Positions 8,667 to 18,130 of a DNA stretch of 64,000 bases are shown here, piece by piece. Position numbers and translations under genes: made by a program. Source of the DNA: Bacteroidota bacterium (lineage in GTDB: Bacteria > Bacteroidota > Bacteroidia > Bacteroidales > Dysgonomonadaceae); assembly GCA_023437305.1 (NCBI GenBank), contig JAEZGN010000002.1, positions 13,754 to 77,753 of the forward strand. The letters run 5' to 3'. How positions within the stretch are numbered: the stretch's first letter is position 1; the number at the start of each line of letters is the position of its first letter. The notes under the pieces are model-generated. The model ran no database searches, was not told where the DNA came from, and was given only the letters and a program-made list of their open reading frames with translations.

Positions 8667-10058
8667 TTACTTTCCGATACAAAACTTACTAAAAATATTA
8701 CCCAATATCTCATCAGTAGAAATTTGACCCGTAATTTCGCCCAGATAATACATACATTCACGAATATCCTGCGACAGAAAATCCCCCGATATTTTTAGTT
8801 CTAACCCTTCAGAGACACGTTTTATAGCAGTCAATGCATTTTGGAGAGCCTCATAATGACGAACATTTGTAACAATGATGTCTTGCTCACTAATTTCGGG
8901 GATATTTGCCGTATTTACTAATAAGTCTTCCAACTGATCAGTTCCCTGCTCATATTTAGCCGAGATGAAAACCCGCTCAGGAATTTTATCTAACAGAAGC
9001 TTTTCTTTTTCTGCTTTTCTTTCTGCCGAAATAATATCAACCTTATTGAAAACAAGAACCAATTTTCTATCGCCAACTACAGGTAGTATTTTTTGAGACA
9101 ACTCCTCAATATGCTCATTTATAGTTTCACAATCAGCGACCCACAAAACAATATTCGCTTGTTCTATCTTCTTAAATGTACGTTCAATGCCAAGACTTTC
9201 TATCTCGTCATGAGTATCTCGTATTCCCGCAGTATCAATAAGTCTGAAAGTCAGTCCTTGTATATTAATCGTATCCTCAATAACATCCCTCGTTGTACCA
9301 TGAATATCGGATACAATTGCTTTTTCCTCATGCAAAAGAAGGTTGAGTAAGGTAGACTTTCCGGCATTTGTTTCGCCTATAATTGCAACCGGAATACCGG
9401 ATTTAACGGCATTACCTATGCTAAAAGAATCTGCCAGTTTCTTTATATGCGATTCTATCTGATGTGCTGCTTCTTTTAGGTGGTCTCTATTTGCGAATTC
9501 AACATCCTCTTCCGAAAAGTCTAGTTCAAGCTCTATCAAAGATGTAAAATTCAACAGTTCAGTACGAAGCTCAATCAGCTTATTACTAAAACCTCCACGC
9601 ATCTGATTCATTGCCAAGCGATGTGTTGCGGCTGAAGATGACGCTATTAAGTCTGCCACCGATTCGGCCTGAGACAAATCCATCTTACCATTTAAGAAAG
9701 CTCGTTGAGTAAATTCTCCCGGTTGAGCCAAAGATGCACCTTTCGATATAAGAAGCTGTAATATATTTTGTTGAATATAATTAGAACCATGACAGGATAT
9801 TTCTATTATATCTTCGCCGGTAAACGAATGTGGATTTCGGAATACACTCACCAATACATCATCTAACACCACATTATCTTTAACGATAGATCCGAAATGA
9901 ACTGTATAAGCTTTTGCTTCCGCAAGCTTTTTCCCCTTAAAGGATTTAAAAACAGCGTCAACTAATTCTATACATCCATTTCCAGAGAGACGTATAATGG
10001 CTATTCCTCCTATACCTGCAGGTGTAGATATAGCTGCTATTATATTGTTTTCTTTCAT
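8667..10058 (-). CDS. mnmE: tRNA modification GTPase MnmE (TrmE)
   Basis: MnmE works with MnmG to install the carboxymethylaminomethyl group on U34 of certain tRNAs. The N-terminal folate-binding domain (PAGIGGIAIIRLSG, then FTGEDIIEISCHGS) is followed by a G domain with GETNAGKST, DTAGIRDT and NKVD, and the invariant C-terminal CIGK. The ATG at 10058 (MKENNIIAAIS) is chosen over a TTG two codons upstream, giving 463 residues, normal for the family. TACTTTTG at 10107-10114 on the minus strand fits the -7 promoter element. The partner mnmG is probably just past the right edge of the window. Confidence 0.97.
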   Translation of the reverse strand: MKENNIIAAISTPAGIGGIAIIRLSGNGCIELVDAVFKSFKGKKLAEAKAYTVHFGSIVKDNVVLDDVLVSVFRNPHSFTGEDIIEISCHGSNYIQQNILQLLISKGASLAQPGEFTQRAFLNGKMDLSQAESVADLIASSSAATHRLAMNQMRGGFSNKLIELRTELLNFTSLIELELDFSEEDVEFANRDHLKEAAHQIESHIKKLADSFSIGNAVKSGIPVAIIGETNAGKSTLLNLLLHEEKAIVSDIHGTTRDVIEDTINIQGLTFRLIDTAGIRDTHDEIESLGIERTFKKIEQANIVLWVADCETINEHIEELSQKILPVVGDRKLVLVFNKVDIISAERKAEKEKLLLDKIPERVFISAKYEQGTDQLEDLLVNTANIPEISEQDIIVTNVRHYEALQNALTAIKRVSEGLELKISGDFLSQDIRECMYYLGEITGQISTDEILGNIFSKFCIGK

Positions 10059-10308
10059 AATCAATTATTAATACGAATCAGCAATATGTTAAGTCCCAAA
10101 AGGTGACAAAAGTAACATGTTTTACATTCTTTTTACTGTAACCTTTCTGCTTGCAAAGCTCGGTTTTCAGTATCACCTTAAATAGATAAAATTATACAGA
10201 TCAAATAACTATTGCAAATTAATAAAACAAAGATATTAAATTGTTGGTTGGTTCTGAAATTATCCGACTTTCAAGAACATAATAAATTGATTATGAAATA
10301 TAGCTTCC

Positions 10309-11085
10309 TCAGTTTTTCGGGGTTTCCTCGTAATTCTTTACTTCATAGAAATATACATTCTCACCCATCTCATTATGCTCCAGATTTTCTCCCACTACTC
10401 TTATTATCCGATATGGTTTATCGGATTTTTCTTTGGGCAATTCTGTCTGGATAATATAAGCACCCATACTGGGATTGTCTTTTCCTACATATTCCTGCAC
10501 ACGCTGTACAGAGTTGATCACAGCCTCTTTATCATCAATATATACCCTCACTTTGAAAAATTCAGGTTTAACTGAGATGTCCACTTCTTTTTCTGCCTTA
10601 GCTTTGTTTAGCTGCACTTCTTTGGAATATGTAAGTAGTTTTCCCACACTCATAGGTCGTGTGTATATAAAGAGCCCATTATATCCTCCCTCTACTTTAA
10701 ATGCATTTGTTCCATAAAGCTCCAGACGGTGATAACGTGGATTTATCGTCAGATCCCTATCTGCGATTACATTCCATGCCCAAAACTCAAGACGTTTGTC
10801 GTCGTCCGCCACTGCGTCTCTTCGAGGATACTCTTTCGGGCGAAGTGCATAAAAAGACTTGTATTTCCCTTTCTTTACATTTTCCAAAGAGTAATAGCCG
10901 TCTTTATCTGAATACGTTTGATAAGCAGGCGAAAAATCCGAATAATTAAGTCCTATCCAGCAACTGTCGATAGGATTTCCATTGAAATCTGTAACCCGTC
11001 CTGAGATTGTTACAAATTCTTGTGCATAGATGGTGTTGATACCTATTACGAATAAAATTAGAAAAAGTAATTGTGTTCTTTTCAT
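10309..11085 (-). CDS. Exported carboxypeptidase-regulatory-like domain protein
   Basis: A signal peptide (MKRTQLLFLILFVIGINTIY, cleavage after AQ) precedes a carboxypeptidase regulatory-like beta-sandwich: VTISGRVTDFNGNPIDSCWI, then YSDKDGYYSLENVKKGKY. This fold is common in Bacteroidota envelope proteins. The remaining ~150 residues, with ITINPRYHRLELYG-type strands, are not recognised. The protein is probably periplasmic or surface exposed. It is a single gene between mnmE and a PurF-like gene; the function is unknown. Confidence 0.8.
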   Translation of the reverse strand: MKRTQLLFLILFVIGINTIYAQEFVTISGRVTDFNGNPIDSCWIGLNYSDFSPAYQTYSDKDGYYSLENVKKGKYKSFYALRPKEYPRRDAVADDDKRLEFWAWNVIADRDLTINPRYHRLELYGTNAFKVEGGYNGLFIYTRPMSVGKLLTYSKEVQLNKAKAEKEVDISVKPEFFKVRVYIDDKEAVINSVQRVQEYVGKDNPSMGAYIIQTELPKEKSDKPYRIIRVVGENLEHNEMGENVYFYEVKNYEETPKN

Positions 11086-11165
11086 ATTATATATTTAATG
11101 GTTTACCTCTTTTATAATAAGACTATTTTAAGAGGAACATGGTTACATGAAAAGTGAACAAAAAA

Positions 11166-11188
11166 AGAGCTGATATAAAATCAGCTCT
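11166..11188 (-). terminator. Terminator of the PurF-like gene
   Basis: Arms AGAGCTGAT (11166-11174) and ATCAGCTCT (11180-11188) form a stem. On the minus strand it is followed by a run of six T, 15 nt past the stop codon of the PurF-like gene. Confidence 0.85.
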
Positions 11189-11202
11189 CTTATATATTAC
11201 TC

Positions 11203-13098
11203 TTAATAAGAGCGGTTATTTTTTCCTTCTATATAATTCAAGAAAGCGGTGTTTACCATTCTGTTTCCGCCCGGAGTTGGATAATTTCCCGAAAAATACC
11301 AGTCTCCTTTGTGATTAGGTGTCGCTTTATGAAGGTTTTCAATGCTTTGAAAAACAATTTCAATCTCAGCCTTTGTTCCTTTTGGTGTTAGCATTTCAGC
11401 CATTTTTTTCGAAATATCTTCATCAGTAAAAGGAGCATAAATTTCTTTCACATAGTTTACTATCTCTTCCTTAGGCTTATCTTTCTGAGCCAAAGATTTG
11501 CGATATACTTCGTCTATCACCGACTGCATTCCTCTTTCTTTCAACAATTCGATAGCAGCCCTGAATGCAGCAAATTCATTCATTCTCGACATATCGATAC
11601 CATAACAGTCTGGATAACGTATTTGAGGAGAAGAAGACACAATAACTATCTTCTTCGGATGAATCCTATCCAAGATCTTTATTATACTCTGTTTCAGCGT
11701 AGTACCTCTTACTATACTATCGTCGATAACGACAAGATTATCTTCATACGGTTTTATTGAGTCATAGGTAACATCATATACGTGTGCAGCCAAGTCGTCA
11801 CGGCTCTTATCTTGTGCAATAAAGGTTCTTAGCTTTATGTCTTTTATCACAACTTTTTCGGTACGAACCCGCATAGAGAGAATCCTCTGCAATTCCTCTT
11901 CGGTAACAGATGGCCCCTTTTCCTTTATTTTTCGGAGCTTAACATCATTCATATGCTTATTGAATGCGTCGGTCATCCCGAAGAAAGCAACTTCTGCCGT
12001 ATTGGGAATAAAAGAAAATACAGTATGCTGAATATCCGAATCTATGGCTTTCAGAATTTGAGGTAAAAGGAGTTTTCCCAATTCTTTTCGCTCATTATAT
12101 ATATCAGAATCTGATCCACGAGAAAAATAAATACGTTCGAACGAACATGGAGAAACATTTCTAGGTTCTTGTATCTGAGAAAACAGAACTGTACCATCTT
12201 TCTTTACGATAATGGCCTGTCCCGGGCTCAGCTCTTTTATATCGGCAACGTCAAGCCCCAAAGCTGTCTGTATAACAGGTCTTTCTGATGCAACAACAAC
12301 AATTTCATCGTCATTATAATAGAATGCGGGACGAATTCCGGAAGGATCCCTGTATACAAAGCCATCGCCACATCCGATTAGCCCTCCTATAGTATAACCT
12401 CCATCCCATTTCTCACTTGCCTTGTTAAGCATAAAATGGATATCAAGATTTTTCTCTATCAGTGTATTTAGATCATCACCTTTTGCTCCGGTACTCTTAC
12501 TATATTTATCAAACTGATACTGAACCTCTCTATCGAGGTAATGACCAAGCGATTCGAGAAGTACAAATGTATCTGTATAGTCGCGAGGATGCTGACCTTG
12601 TGCTAACAACTCGGCAAACAGTTCATCTACATTTGTCATATTAAAATTGCCGGCTAAAGCCAAATTCCTTGATCGCCAGTTGTTGCGACGCATAAATGGA
12701 TGAACGTATGAAATTCCGCTTTTTCCTGTAGTGCTGTAACGCAAATGCCCTAAAAATAACTCTCCGGCAAATGGAAGATATTTACTGGCATAATCAGCAT
12801 CATTGAGTTTATCTTCTGATACTTTCTCATAGTTTTGATAAACATTTGTAAAAATCTCTGAGATAGCACTTGACCCCGCGGCTCTTTCTCTGAATATGAA
12901 TTCATTACCGGGAGGTGATTCTAACTTTACAACAGCCAAGCCTGCGCCCTCTTGACCTCGATTGTGTTGTTTTTCCATTAGCAAATAGAGTTTATTCAAC
13001 CCATACTGCCATGTACCATATTTTTTTTGGTAATATTCGAGCGGTTTTAATAAGCGTATCATGACGATACCGCATTCATGCTTTAATGGCTCTGTCAT
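11203..13098 (-). CDS. Large PurF-like glutamine amidotransferase/phosphoribosyltransferase
   Basis: Class II (Ntn) glutamine amidotransferase domain with the catalytic-type Cys9 in KHECGIV, HNRGQEGAG and the LGHLRYSTTG block, followed by a type I phosphoribosyltransferase domain with the PRPP loop VVIDDSIVRGTT. This is the arrangement of amidophosphoribosyltransferase, the first enzyme of purine synthesis. At 631 residues it is much longer than canonical PurF (~470-500), with extra sequence between the two domains. Bacteroidota often carry such a long paralogue, and its exact reaction is less certain. TATCTTTG on the minus strand (13147-13154) is a likely -7 element. Confidence 0.85.
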   Translation of the reverse strand: MTEPLKHECGIVMIRLLKPLEYYQKKYGTWQYGLNKLYLLMEKQHNRGQEGAGLAVVKLESPPGNEFIFRERAAGSSAISEIFTNVYQNYEKVSEDKLNDADYASKYLPFAGELFLGHLRYSTTGKSGISYVHPFMRRNNWRSRNLALAGNFNMTNVDELFAELLAQGQHPRDYTDTFVLLESLGHYLDREVQYQFDKYSKSTGAKGDDLNTLIEKNLDIHFMLNKASEKWDGGYTIGGLIGCGDGFVYRDPSGIRPAFYYNDDEIVVVASERPVIQTALGLDVADIKELSPGQAIIVKKDGTVLFSQIQEPRNVSPCSFERIYFSRGSDSDIYNERKELGKLLLPQILKAIDSDIQHTVFSFIPNTAEVAFFGMTDAFNKHMNDVKLRKIKEKGPSVTEEELQRILSMRVRTEKVVIKDIKLRTFIAQDKSRDDLAAHVYDVTYDSIKPYEDNLVVIDDSIVRGTTLKQSIIKILDRIHPKKIVIVSSSPQIRYPDCYGIDMSRMNEFAAFRAAIELLKERGMQSVIDEVYRKSLAQKDKPKEEIVNYVKEIYAPFTDEDISKKMAEMLTPKGTKAEIEIVFQSIENLHKATPNHKGDWYFSGNYPTPGGNRMVNTAFLNYIEGKNNRSY

Positions 13099-13268
13099 AA
13101 AAAGATCTCCTTTGTTGGAATTGTGAGAATAATTTTTTTGAGGCTACAAAGATAACACGATTTTTCCTCTCGTCCTAGAAATATATTTATTTTAAACCTT
13201 CGAGTTTTTTAGATAAAATTTTCACCTTGTTCTACCTCCTCAGCCTAACTCTTTTTGAGATTTTCTCA

Positions 13269-15032
13269 TCATGATAACTCCAGACCAAACTCATCCTTCA
13301 GCCTGCGTAAGCTTTCGTTTTCTTCCATCATCAGATTAAACTTCTCGGCAGGGGTGAAAGCTAATTTTTTCTCATTATTTTCACTTATCCTGATCTCCAT
13401 CCTCAAATGAGTATTACGAAGTTGTGCTCTCAGCCTTGACAATATATCCATCTGATATTCAAGAAGCCGTTGTTCCTGAACAGGATTATTTACAATTACC
13501 TCAAACACCGTATTTGCGATAAGATTAGGTAGGCAATTGAGCATTGTATTTCTCAGATGGAGCTCTTCTGTCAAACTCTCAGCATACGCCTTCCATTCGT
13601 TGATAAGTTGGAGTGGAGTAAATCTGTCGTTAAGGACTTCTATTGTTATATCAGCCTTAGTCGTTTCCTCCTCTTTTTTCTTTCCGAATGCTGAAATAGA
13701 AACACCAAAACCTCCTGCACCGGGTATTGTTTTAGCGGGCTCAGCATTCGAGGTAGGTTCTTTGGCTGCAACAGAAGGTGTTACCCTTTGCTGAACGGGA
13801 GGTTGTTGAGCAGGTTGCGGGCTCTGCGCCGTCGGCCTCTGATTTGTAGACGGTACAGCCGCTTGCACAGGTTGTTCCTGCTTGGAGAAGATCGGATCAA
13901 TTACCTGCTTTTTTTTTTGATCTTCAATTCCTGCTTGAGGTGAAGATAATTGGCAAAGCCTAATTATTGTCAAGTCGGAGAGTAATCGCTTATTTCGGCT
14001 ATATTTATAATTAAGATCACTTTCGTTGACCAACTCGATGGCTTTATACAAAAATTCGTTGGTGCACTTCTTCGCTGTTTCTACGTAGCGGTCTCTGATG
14101 GAAGCCCCTACTTCAAACAGTTCTGCGGTCTTCGCATCTTTGCAGAGCAATAAATCCCTAAAGTGCGAGGCAATACCTGTTATCACATTATTACCATCAA
14201 AGCCTTTGCTAAGGATCTCATTCAGGATCAACAAACCCTCTACTACGTTGTTGGTTAAAATAGAATCTGTCAACCGGAAATAATATTCATAATCCAGAAC
14301 ATTCAGATTCTCGATAACAGCTTTGTACGTTACATTACCCCCTGTAAAGCTTACTACCTGATCGAAGATAGACAAGGCATCACGCATTCCTCCATCTGCC
14401 TTTTGAGCCAAGACGTTCAAGGCTTCGGGCTCGGTCTGTACATGTTCCTGATCGGCCACATATTGAAGGTGCTCTACTGTATCTTTGATTGTAATACGGC
14501 TGAAATCGTATATCTGGCAACGAGAAAGTATGGTTGGAAGTATTTTATGCTTTTCGGTTGTAGCCAGAATAAAAATAGCATGGTGAGGCGGTTCTTCCAA
14601 TGTTTTCAGAAAGGCGTTGAATGCAGCCTGCGAAAGCATGTGCACCTCATCTATTATATATACCTTGTATTTTCCTATCTGCGGAGGGATACGTACTTGC
14701 TCGATCAAAGATCGGATATCGTCTACCGAGTTGTTAGACGCAGCATCCAATTCGTGTATATTGAAAGACCGCTGCTCGTTAAAGGCAACGCACGATTCGC
14801 ACCGATTACAAGTTTCGCCATCGGGAGTTGGAGATAGGCAATTTATCGTTTTCGCAAAAATACGGGCACATGTTGTTTTACCAACACCTCTAGGTCCACA
14901 AAAAAGATATGCATGAGCCAGCTTGCCCGACATTATTGCATTCTTTAGTGTAGTGGTTAATGCCCTTTGCCCCACAACTGAGTTGAAAGTCATAGGACGG
15001 TATTTCCTTGCCGAAACTATATAATTATCCAT
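13269..15032 (-). CDS. dnaX: DNA polymerase III subunit gamma/tau
   Basis: The clamp-loader ATPase has Walker A GPRGVGKTT, a zinc module with CNRCESC, Walker B YIIDEVHML and sensor 1 ILATTEKHKI. Next come domain III and a Pro/Gln-rich linker (about 375-440) leading to a tau-like C-terminal domain. The 587 residues fit Bacteroidota DnaX. It acts in the replisome, loading the sliding clamp. TAGCTTTG on the minus strand at 15058-15065, 26 nt before the ATG, is a likely -7 element. I see no obvious slippery site for a gamma-type frameshift product. Confidence 0.96.
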   Translation of the reverse strand: MDNYIVSARKYRPMTFNSVVGQRALTTTLKNAIMSGKLAHAYLFCGPRGVGKTTCARIFAKTINCLSPTPDGETCNRCESCVAFNEQRSFNIHELDAASNNSVDDIRSLIEQVRIPPQIGKYKVYIIDEVHMLSQAAFNAFLKTLEEPPHHAIFILATTEKHKILPTILSRCQIYDFSRITIKDTVEHLQYVADQEHVQTEPEALNVLAQKADGGMRDALSIFDQVVSFTGGNVTYKAVIENLNVLDYEYYFRLTDSILTNNVVEGLLILNEILSKGFDGNNVITGIASHFRDLLLCKDAKTAELFEVGASIRDRYVETAKKCTNEFLYKAIELVNESDLNYKYSRNKRLLSDLTIIRLCQLSSPQAGIEDQKKKQVIDPIFSKQEQPVQAAVPSTNQRPTAQSPQPAQQPPVQQRVTPSVAAKEPTSNAEPAKTIPGAGGFGVSISAFGKKKEEETTKADITIEVLNDRFTPLQLINEWKAYAESLTEELHLRNTMLNCLPNLIANTVFEVIVNNPVQEQRLLEYQMDILSRLRAQLRNTHLRMEIRISENNEKKLAFTPAEKFNLMMEENESLRRLKDEFGLELS

Positions 15033-15168
15033 TCTTGATTTTTCTTCTTTGGTATCACAAAGCTATGAAAAAAAATGGAAAGATAAAATGTAAAAAAAGC
15101 AAGAGAGTGACCTTTTTAGCATCTAAAATGTTATATTGATATCAACGTTTTTAAAACTATCATCTATT

Positions 15169-15363
15169 ATGGAAAAGAATGAAACATTATTGAAAATCAA
15201 AGTAATTCCTAATGCGCCGCTATTGGTGGAAGGGACTGTAGAACTAATCTTAGCAGACGGAACCTCAGTGATCAAAGACAAACCGCATCTTTGCCGTTGT
15301 GGCGGATCGCAAAACAAACCGTATTGTGACGGTACACATGCTAAAATTGGCTTTAAAGGCTAA
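15169..15363 (+). CDS. CDGSH iron-sulfur domain protein
   Basis: A 64-residue protein containing CRCGGSQNKPYCDGTH, which fits the CDGSH zinc-finger-like signature (CxCx2(S/T)x3PxCDG(S/T)H) that binds a redox-active [2Fe-2S] cluster through three Cys and one His. The ATG at 15169 (MEKNETLLK) is preferred to an upstream TTG. It is divergent from dnaX. Bacterial members are small soluble proteins whose partners are mostly unknown. Confidence 0.88.
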   Translation: MEKNETLLKIKVIPNAPLLVEGTVELILADGTSVIKDKPHLCRCGGSQNKPYCDGTHAKIGFKG

Positions 15364-15445
15364 TTTATAAGAATTTATTTACGGGATAAGAGCATTTAAA
15401 TTAAAATTTTAATTTAGATGCCCTTATTTTTTTATGATTAAGTGT

Positions 15446-15475
15446 TGGATAAAACACATTTTATTATATCTTTGT
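15446..15475 (+). promoter_or_regulatory. Promoter of tRNA-Leu
   Basis: TTG at 15446-15448 and TATCTTTG at 15468-15475 are separated by 19 nt, a textbook Bacteroidota -33/-7 pair. The tRNA begins 22 nt after the -7 element. Confidence 0.75.
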
Positions 15476-15496
15476 ACCCGCTAACGCAAATTAGCC

Positions 15497-15578
15497 GCGG
15501 ATGTGGCGTAATTGGTAGCCGCGCCAGACTTAGGATCTGGTGCCGAGAGGCGTGGGGGTTCGAGTCCCTTCATCCGCA
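15497..15578 (+). tRNA. tRNA-Leu (anticodon TAG)
   Basis: The acceptor stem GCGGATG pairs with CATCCGC. The anticodon stem CCAGA/TCTGG encloses the loop CTTAGGA, giving anticodon TAG. A long variable arm (TGCCGAGAGGCG) marks a class II tRNA, and the T arm has GGTTCGAGTCC. The CCA end is not encoded. A terminator hairpin follows at once. Confidence 0.96.
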
Positions 15579-15582
15579 CAAA

Positions 15583-15627
15583 AAACACCCAGTATTATAC
15601 CCGAAAGGTTAATATTGGGTGTTTTTT
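15583..15627 (+). terminator. Terminator of tRNA-Leu
   Basis: Arms AAACACCCAGTATTA (15583-15597) and TAATATTGGGTGTTT (15610-15624) pair over 15 bp with one G-T pair, followed by a T run. Confidence 0.9.
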
Positions 15628-15682
15628 ATTATTATTAAGAGTAAAGTAAGTTGAGATTGTTAATATTTTTAAGGTGCGGGTT

Positions 15683-16363
15683 TCATTTGAGACAATTATT
15701 TACCTTTTCTTGTAATTGATTATCTAATTTCCAATGTCCATATTTATTATCTCTATTAAGTCCTAATTTTCTGAAATGTTTGCTAGACAACTTGAATGGT
15801 AATTCGTTATTGAATTTTTCTAATAATTGGAATAATCTTTCATCATCAATAATATAAGGAAACATAATTCGAAACCGAACAAATAATCTTCCCGATTCAA
15901 TAGAGCACATCAAAGTTGTTAAAATTAATGTATTTAGTTTGGCTTCATCTCTATATGAGTAATGATTTGAAATCCAGAAGTTTTCTATGGGAAGAATTTC
16001 ACTTTGATTGATTTGGTCAAGATAATCTAATAAGTCAAAGCAATCTTTTCCTTTAACTTCCCAACTTATGGAATCTTTAAGATATTCATAGCCCGGATTA
16101 ATCCATTCTGTTTTATATTTTCCCAAATATTCAGTCAGATAAAATATCGTATTATTAGCGAGCAACAATTCCTTTTTATCTTTTTTATCAAAATATATAG
16201 TAATTTGCATCTCGTTTTCTACAGTAACTTTAAGATTACTTATAAAAGCATCAACAACTTTTCTCAAAGCTCTTTTTATATTCTTGTCTCTTACTGCATG
16301 ACCATGAGAATTTGATTTGGGGGGCACATACATCAAAATTGATATATCTTTGTTTGTTTTCAT
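15683..16363 (-). CDS. Hypothetical protein, 226 aa
   Basis: I do not recognise this protein. It is soluble, charged and lysine-rich, starts MKTNKDISILMYVPP and has no signal peptide or obvious catalytic motif. Beta-strand and helix alternation is plausible (LKVTVENEMQITIYFDKK, FWISNHYSYRDEAKLNTLIL). TAAATTTG on the minus strand at 16369-16376 is a -7 element ending only 5 nt before the ATG, suggesting an almost leaderless mRNA. The gene is AT-rich and sits next to tRNA-Leu, so it could be acquired DNA. Confidence 0.65.
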   Translation of the reverse strand: MKTNKDISILMYVPPKSNSHGHAVRDKNIKRALRKVVDAFISNLKVTVENEMQITIYFDKKDKKELLLANNTIFYLTEYLGKYKTEWINPGYEYLKDSISWEVKGKDCFDLLDYLDQINQSEILPIENFWISNHYSYRDEAKLNTLILTTLMCSIESGRLFVRFRIMFPYIIDDERLFQLLEKFNNELPFKLSSKHFRKLGLNRDNKYGHWKLDNQLQEKVNNCLK

Positions 16364-16508
16364 ACTATCAAATTTATGTTAAGATAAAGGTAATACATTA
16401 AACTTGACTTTCGCATAATGAAATCATCTTATTATAAATTATTAGAAACAATAATTTCACATTCTAAACTCCATGTTATACTGTATATTTAGCTTCATTC
16501 ATCCACAC

Positions 16509-16550
16509 AAAAAAGCGACAAACCAAAGATTTCTTCAATTTGCCGCTTTT
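16509..16550. terminator. Bidirectional hairpin downstream of the DEAD-box helicase
   Basis: AAAAAAGCGACAAA (16509-16522) pairs with TTTGCCGCTTTT (16539-16550). The A and T flanks allow termination of the leftward helicase gene. Confidence 0.7.
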
Positions 16551-16578
16551 ATATTTATTCTTTCTTAATGGTCGAAAA

Positions 16579-17919
16579 TTAATCAACCTTTTTGATAACG
16601 TTTCTTGCCACTTCTATCTTATATTTCTTACCCTTCATCTTCTCATCTCTGATATTACCCAAAAGAGTTTTTACGGCAGATGTTCGCACTGCAACAAAAG
16701 AAATAAAGTCTTTAACGTCGATCAATCCCAAGTCCGATTTATCCAACTTCCCTTTTTGCAAAAAGAAACCGACAATATCGCTTTTATTTAGTTTATTCTT
16801 CTTGCCTCCACTAATATATACAGTCTGATATTCAGGACGGTTTGGCAAATTTTTCCCCGGTGCAACTTTCAGAACATCCAAAGTATCGGAGATATAATCC
16901 GGCATTTTCTCGTCTTTAAATTGTATGATATACGAGGTTCCTGAAGCATGCATACGAGCTGTACGCCCATTACGATGAACAAATTCACTCTCTTTGGCCG
17001 GAAGGTGATAATGTATCACATGTTTCATTTCGGGAATATCCAATCCTCTGGCTGCCAGATCGGTAGTAATTAAATAATTGAGACTGCCATTTCTAAATTG
17101 GATTAAGATTCTTTCCCTGTCATCCTGATCCATACCCCCATGATAATATCCTGCCTGTATGCCTTTCTTGTTCAACAAATCGCTGATACGCTCCGTAACC
17201 TCTCTGTGATTGCAGAAAATAAGTGCGGGCTCGGAATTAAATGAACATATCAAGTGGAATAAAGATTCTATCTTGTCTTTTTCGGGAGATAAAACGAGTT
17301 TTATTGAAAGGTTATCGCTTTTTTCTTCTTGTATATAATCAAGAACCACCGACTTTTGCATTCCTACAAATTCAGGAATTTCCACATCGGAAGTAGCCGA
17401 GAGAAGAACTCTTTTTTGCAGGTTGGGCAGTTGGCTGATGATTGTATCCATTTCCTCCTGAAAACCTAATTGTAACGATTTATCAAATTCATCGAGAACC
17501 AGAATACGAATAGAATCTGTATCAAAAGATTTGCGTTCCAGATGGTCGGTCAGCCTACCCGGAGTGCCGATAAGCAAAGCGGGAGGATTGCTTAGGTTTT
17601 TCAACTCGGTATCAATAGAGTGCCCGCCATAGCAAACATTTACTTTGAATTGTGTACCCATCTTTTTCCAAACCTGCTCTATCTGAAGAGCCAACTCCCT
17701 TGATGGAACAATTACAAGGCATTGTACCTTCTTTATATCCTCTTTCAGCAATCGGAAGATAGGCAGTAAGAAAGCAAGTGTTTTGCCCGAACCTGTAGGA
17801 GATAATAACAATGTATTTTGACTATCGATTATCGCCTTTTGAGCTGCAAACTGCATTTTATTCAGATTGTCAATTCCCAGATTGGATAATATAGCTATAT
17901 GTTGATTTTCTGTATTCAT
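16579..17919 (-). CDS. DEAD-box RNA helicase (DbpA-like C-terminal domain)
   Basis: An ATP-dependent RNA helicase with the Q-motif region, Walker A SPTGSGKT, the PSRELALQIEQ block, TPGRL, motif II as VLDEFDKS (DEFD rather than DEAD), SAT (LLSATSD), YHGGMDQDDR, TDLAARGLDIP and HRNGRTAR. The last ~75 residues (YISGGKKNKLNKSDIVGFFL) resemble the RNA-binding domain of DbpA, which targets ribosome assembly. I use the ATG at 17919 (MNTENQHIA, 446 residues). TACCTTTG on the minus strand ends only 4 nt upstream, which would make the mRNA nearly leaderless. Confidence 0.92.
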   Translation of the reverse strand: MNTENQHIAILSNLGIDNLNKMQFAAQKAIIDSQNTLLLSPTGSGKTLAFLLPIFRLLKEDIKKVQCLVIVPSRELALQIEQVWKKMGTQFKVNVCYGGHSIDTELKNLSNPPALLIGTPGRLTDHLERKSFDTDSIRILVLDEFDKSLQLGFQEEMDTIISQLPNLQKRVLLSATSDVEIPEFVGMQKSVVLDYIQEEKSDNLSIKLVLSPEKDKIESLFHLICSFNSEPALIFCNHREVTERISDLLNKKGIQAGYYHGGMDQDDRERILIQFRNGSLNYLITTDLAARGLDIPEMKHVIHYHLPAKESEFVHRNGRTARMHASGTSYIIQFKDEKMPDYISDTLDVLKVAPGKNLPNRPEYQTVYISGGKKNKLNKSDIVGFFLQKGKLDKSDLGLIDVKDFISFVAVRTSAVKTLLGNIRDEKMKGKKYKIEVARNVIKKVD

Positions 17920-18130
17920 CCCACAAAGGTAATATATTATCTTATAGCGTTCTATTTCGTTTCTTATTTTCAATCTTCGCTTCTATTTATATATCATACA
18001 GGGTATATAAGGTTTTAAAATGGAATGTAAAAGTTTTATATAAAATGAAAGAAGCGCACATTGGTGCACTCCAATTATTAGGTTCTTAATTATTGATTGC
18101 GTGCGAAAATCGTACGCTTAAATATTAGAA

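Noticed and set aside
14403..14916. Open frames of 144 and 99 codons on the plus strand inside dnaX
   Set aside because: They are antisense to the conserved ATPase core of dnaX and have no independent support.
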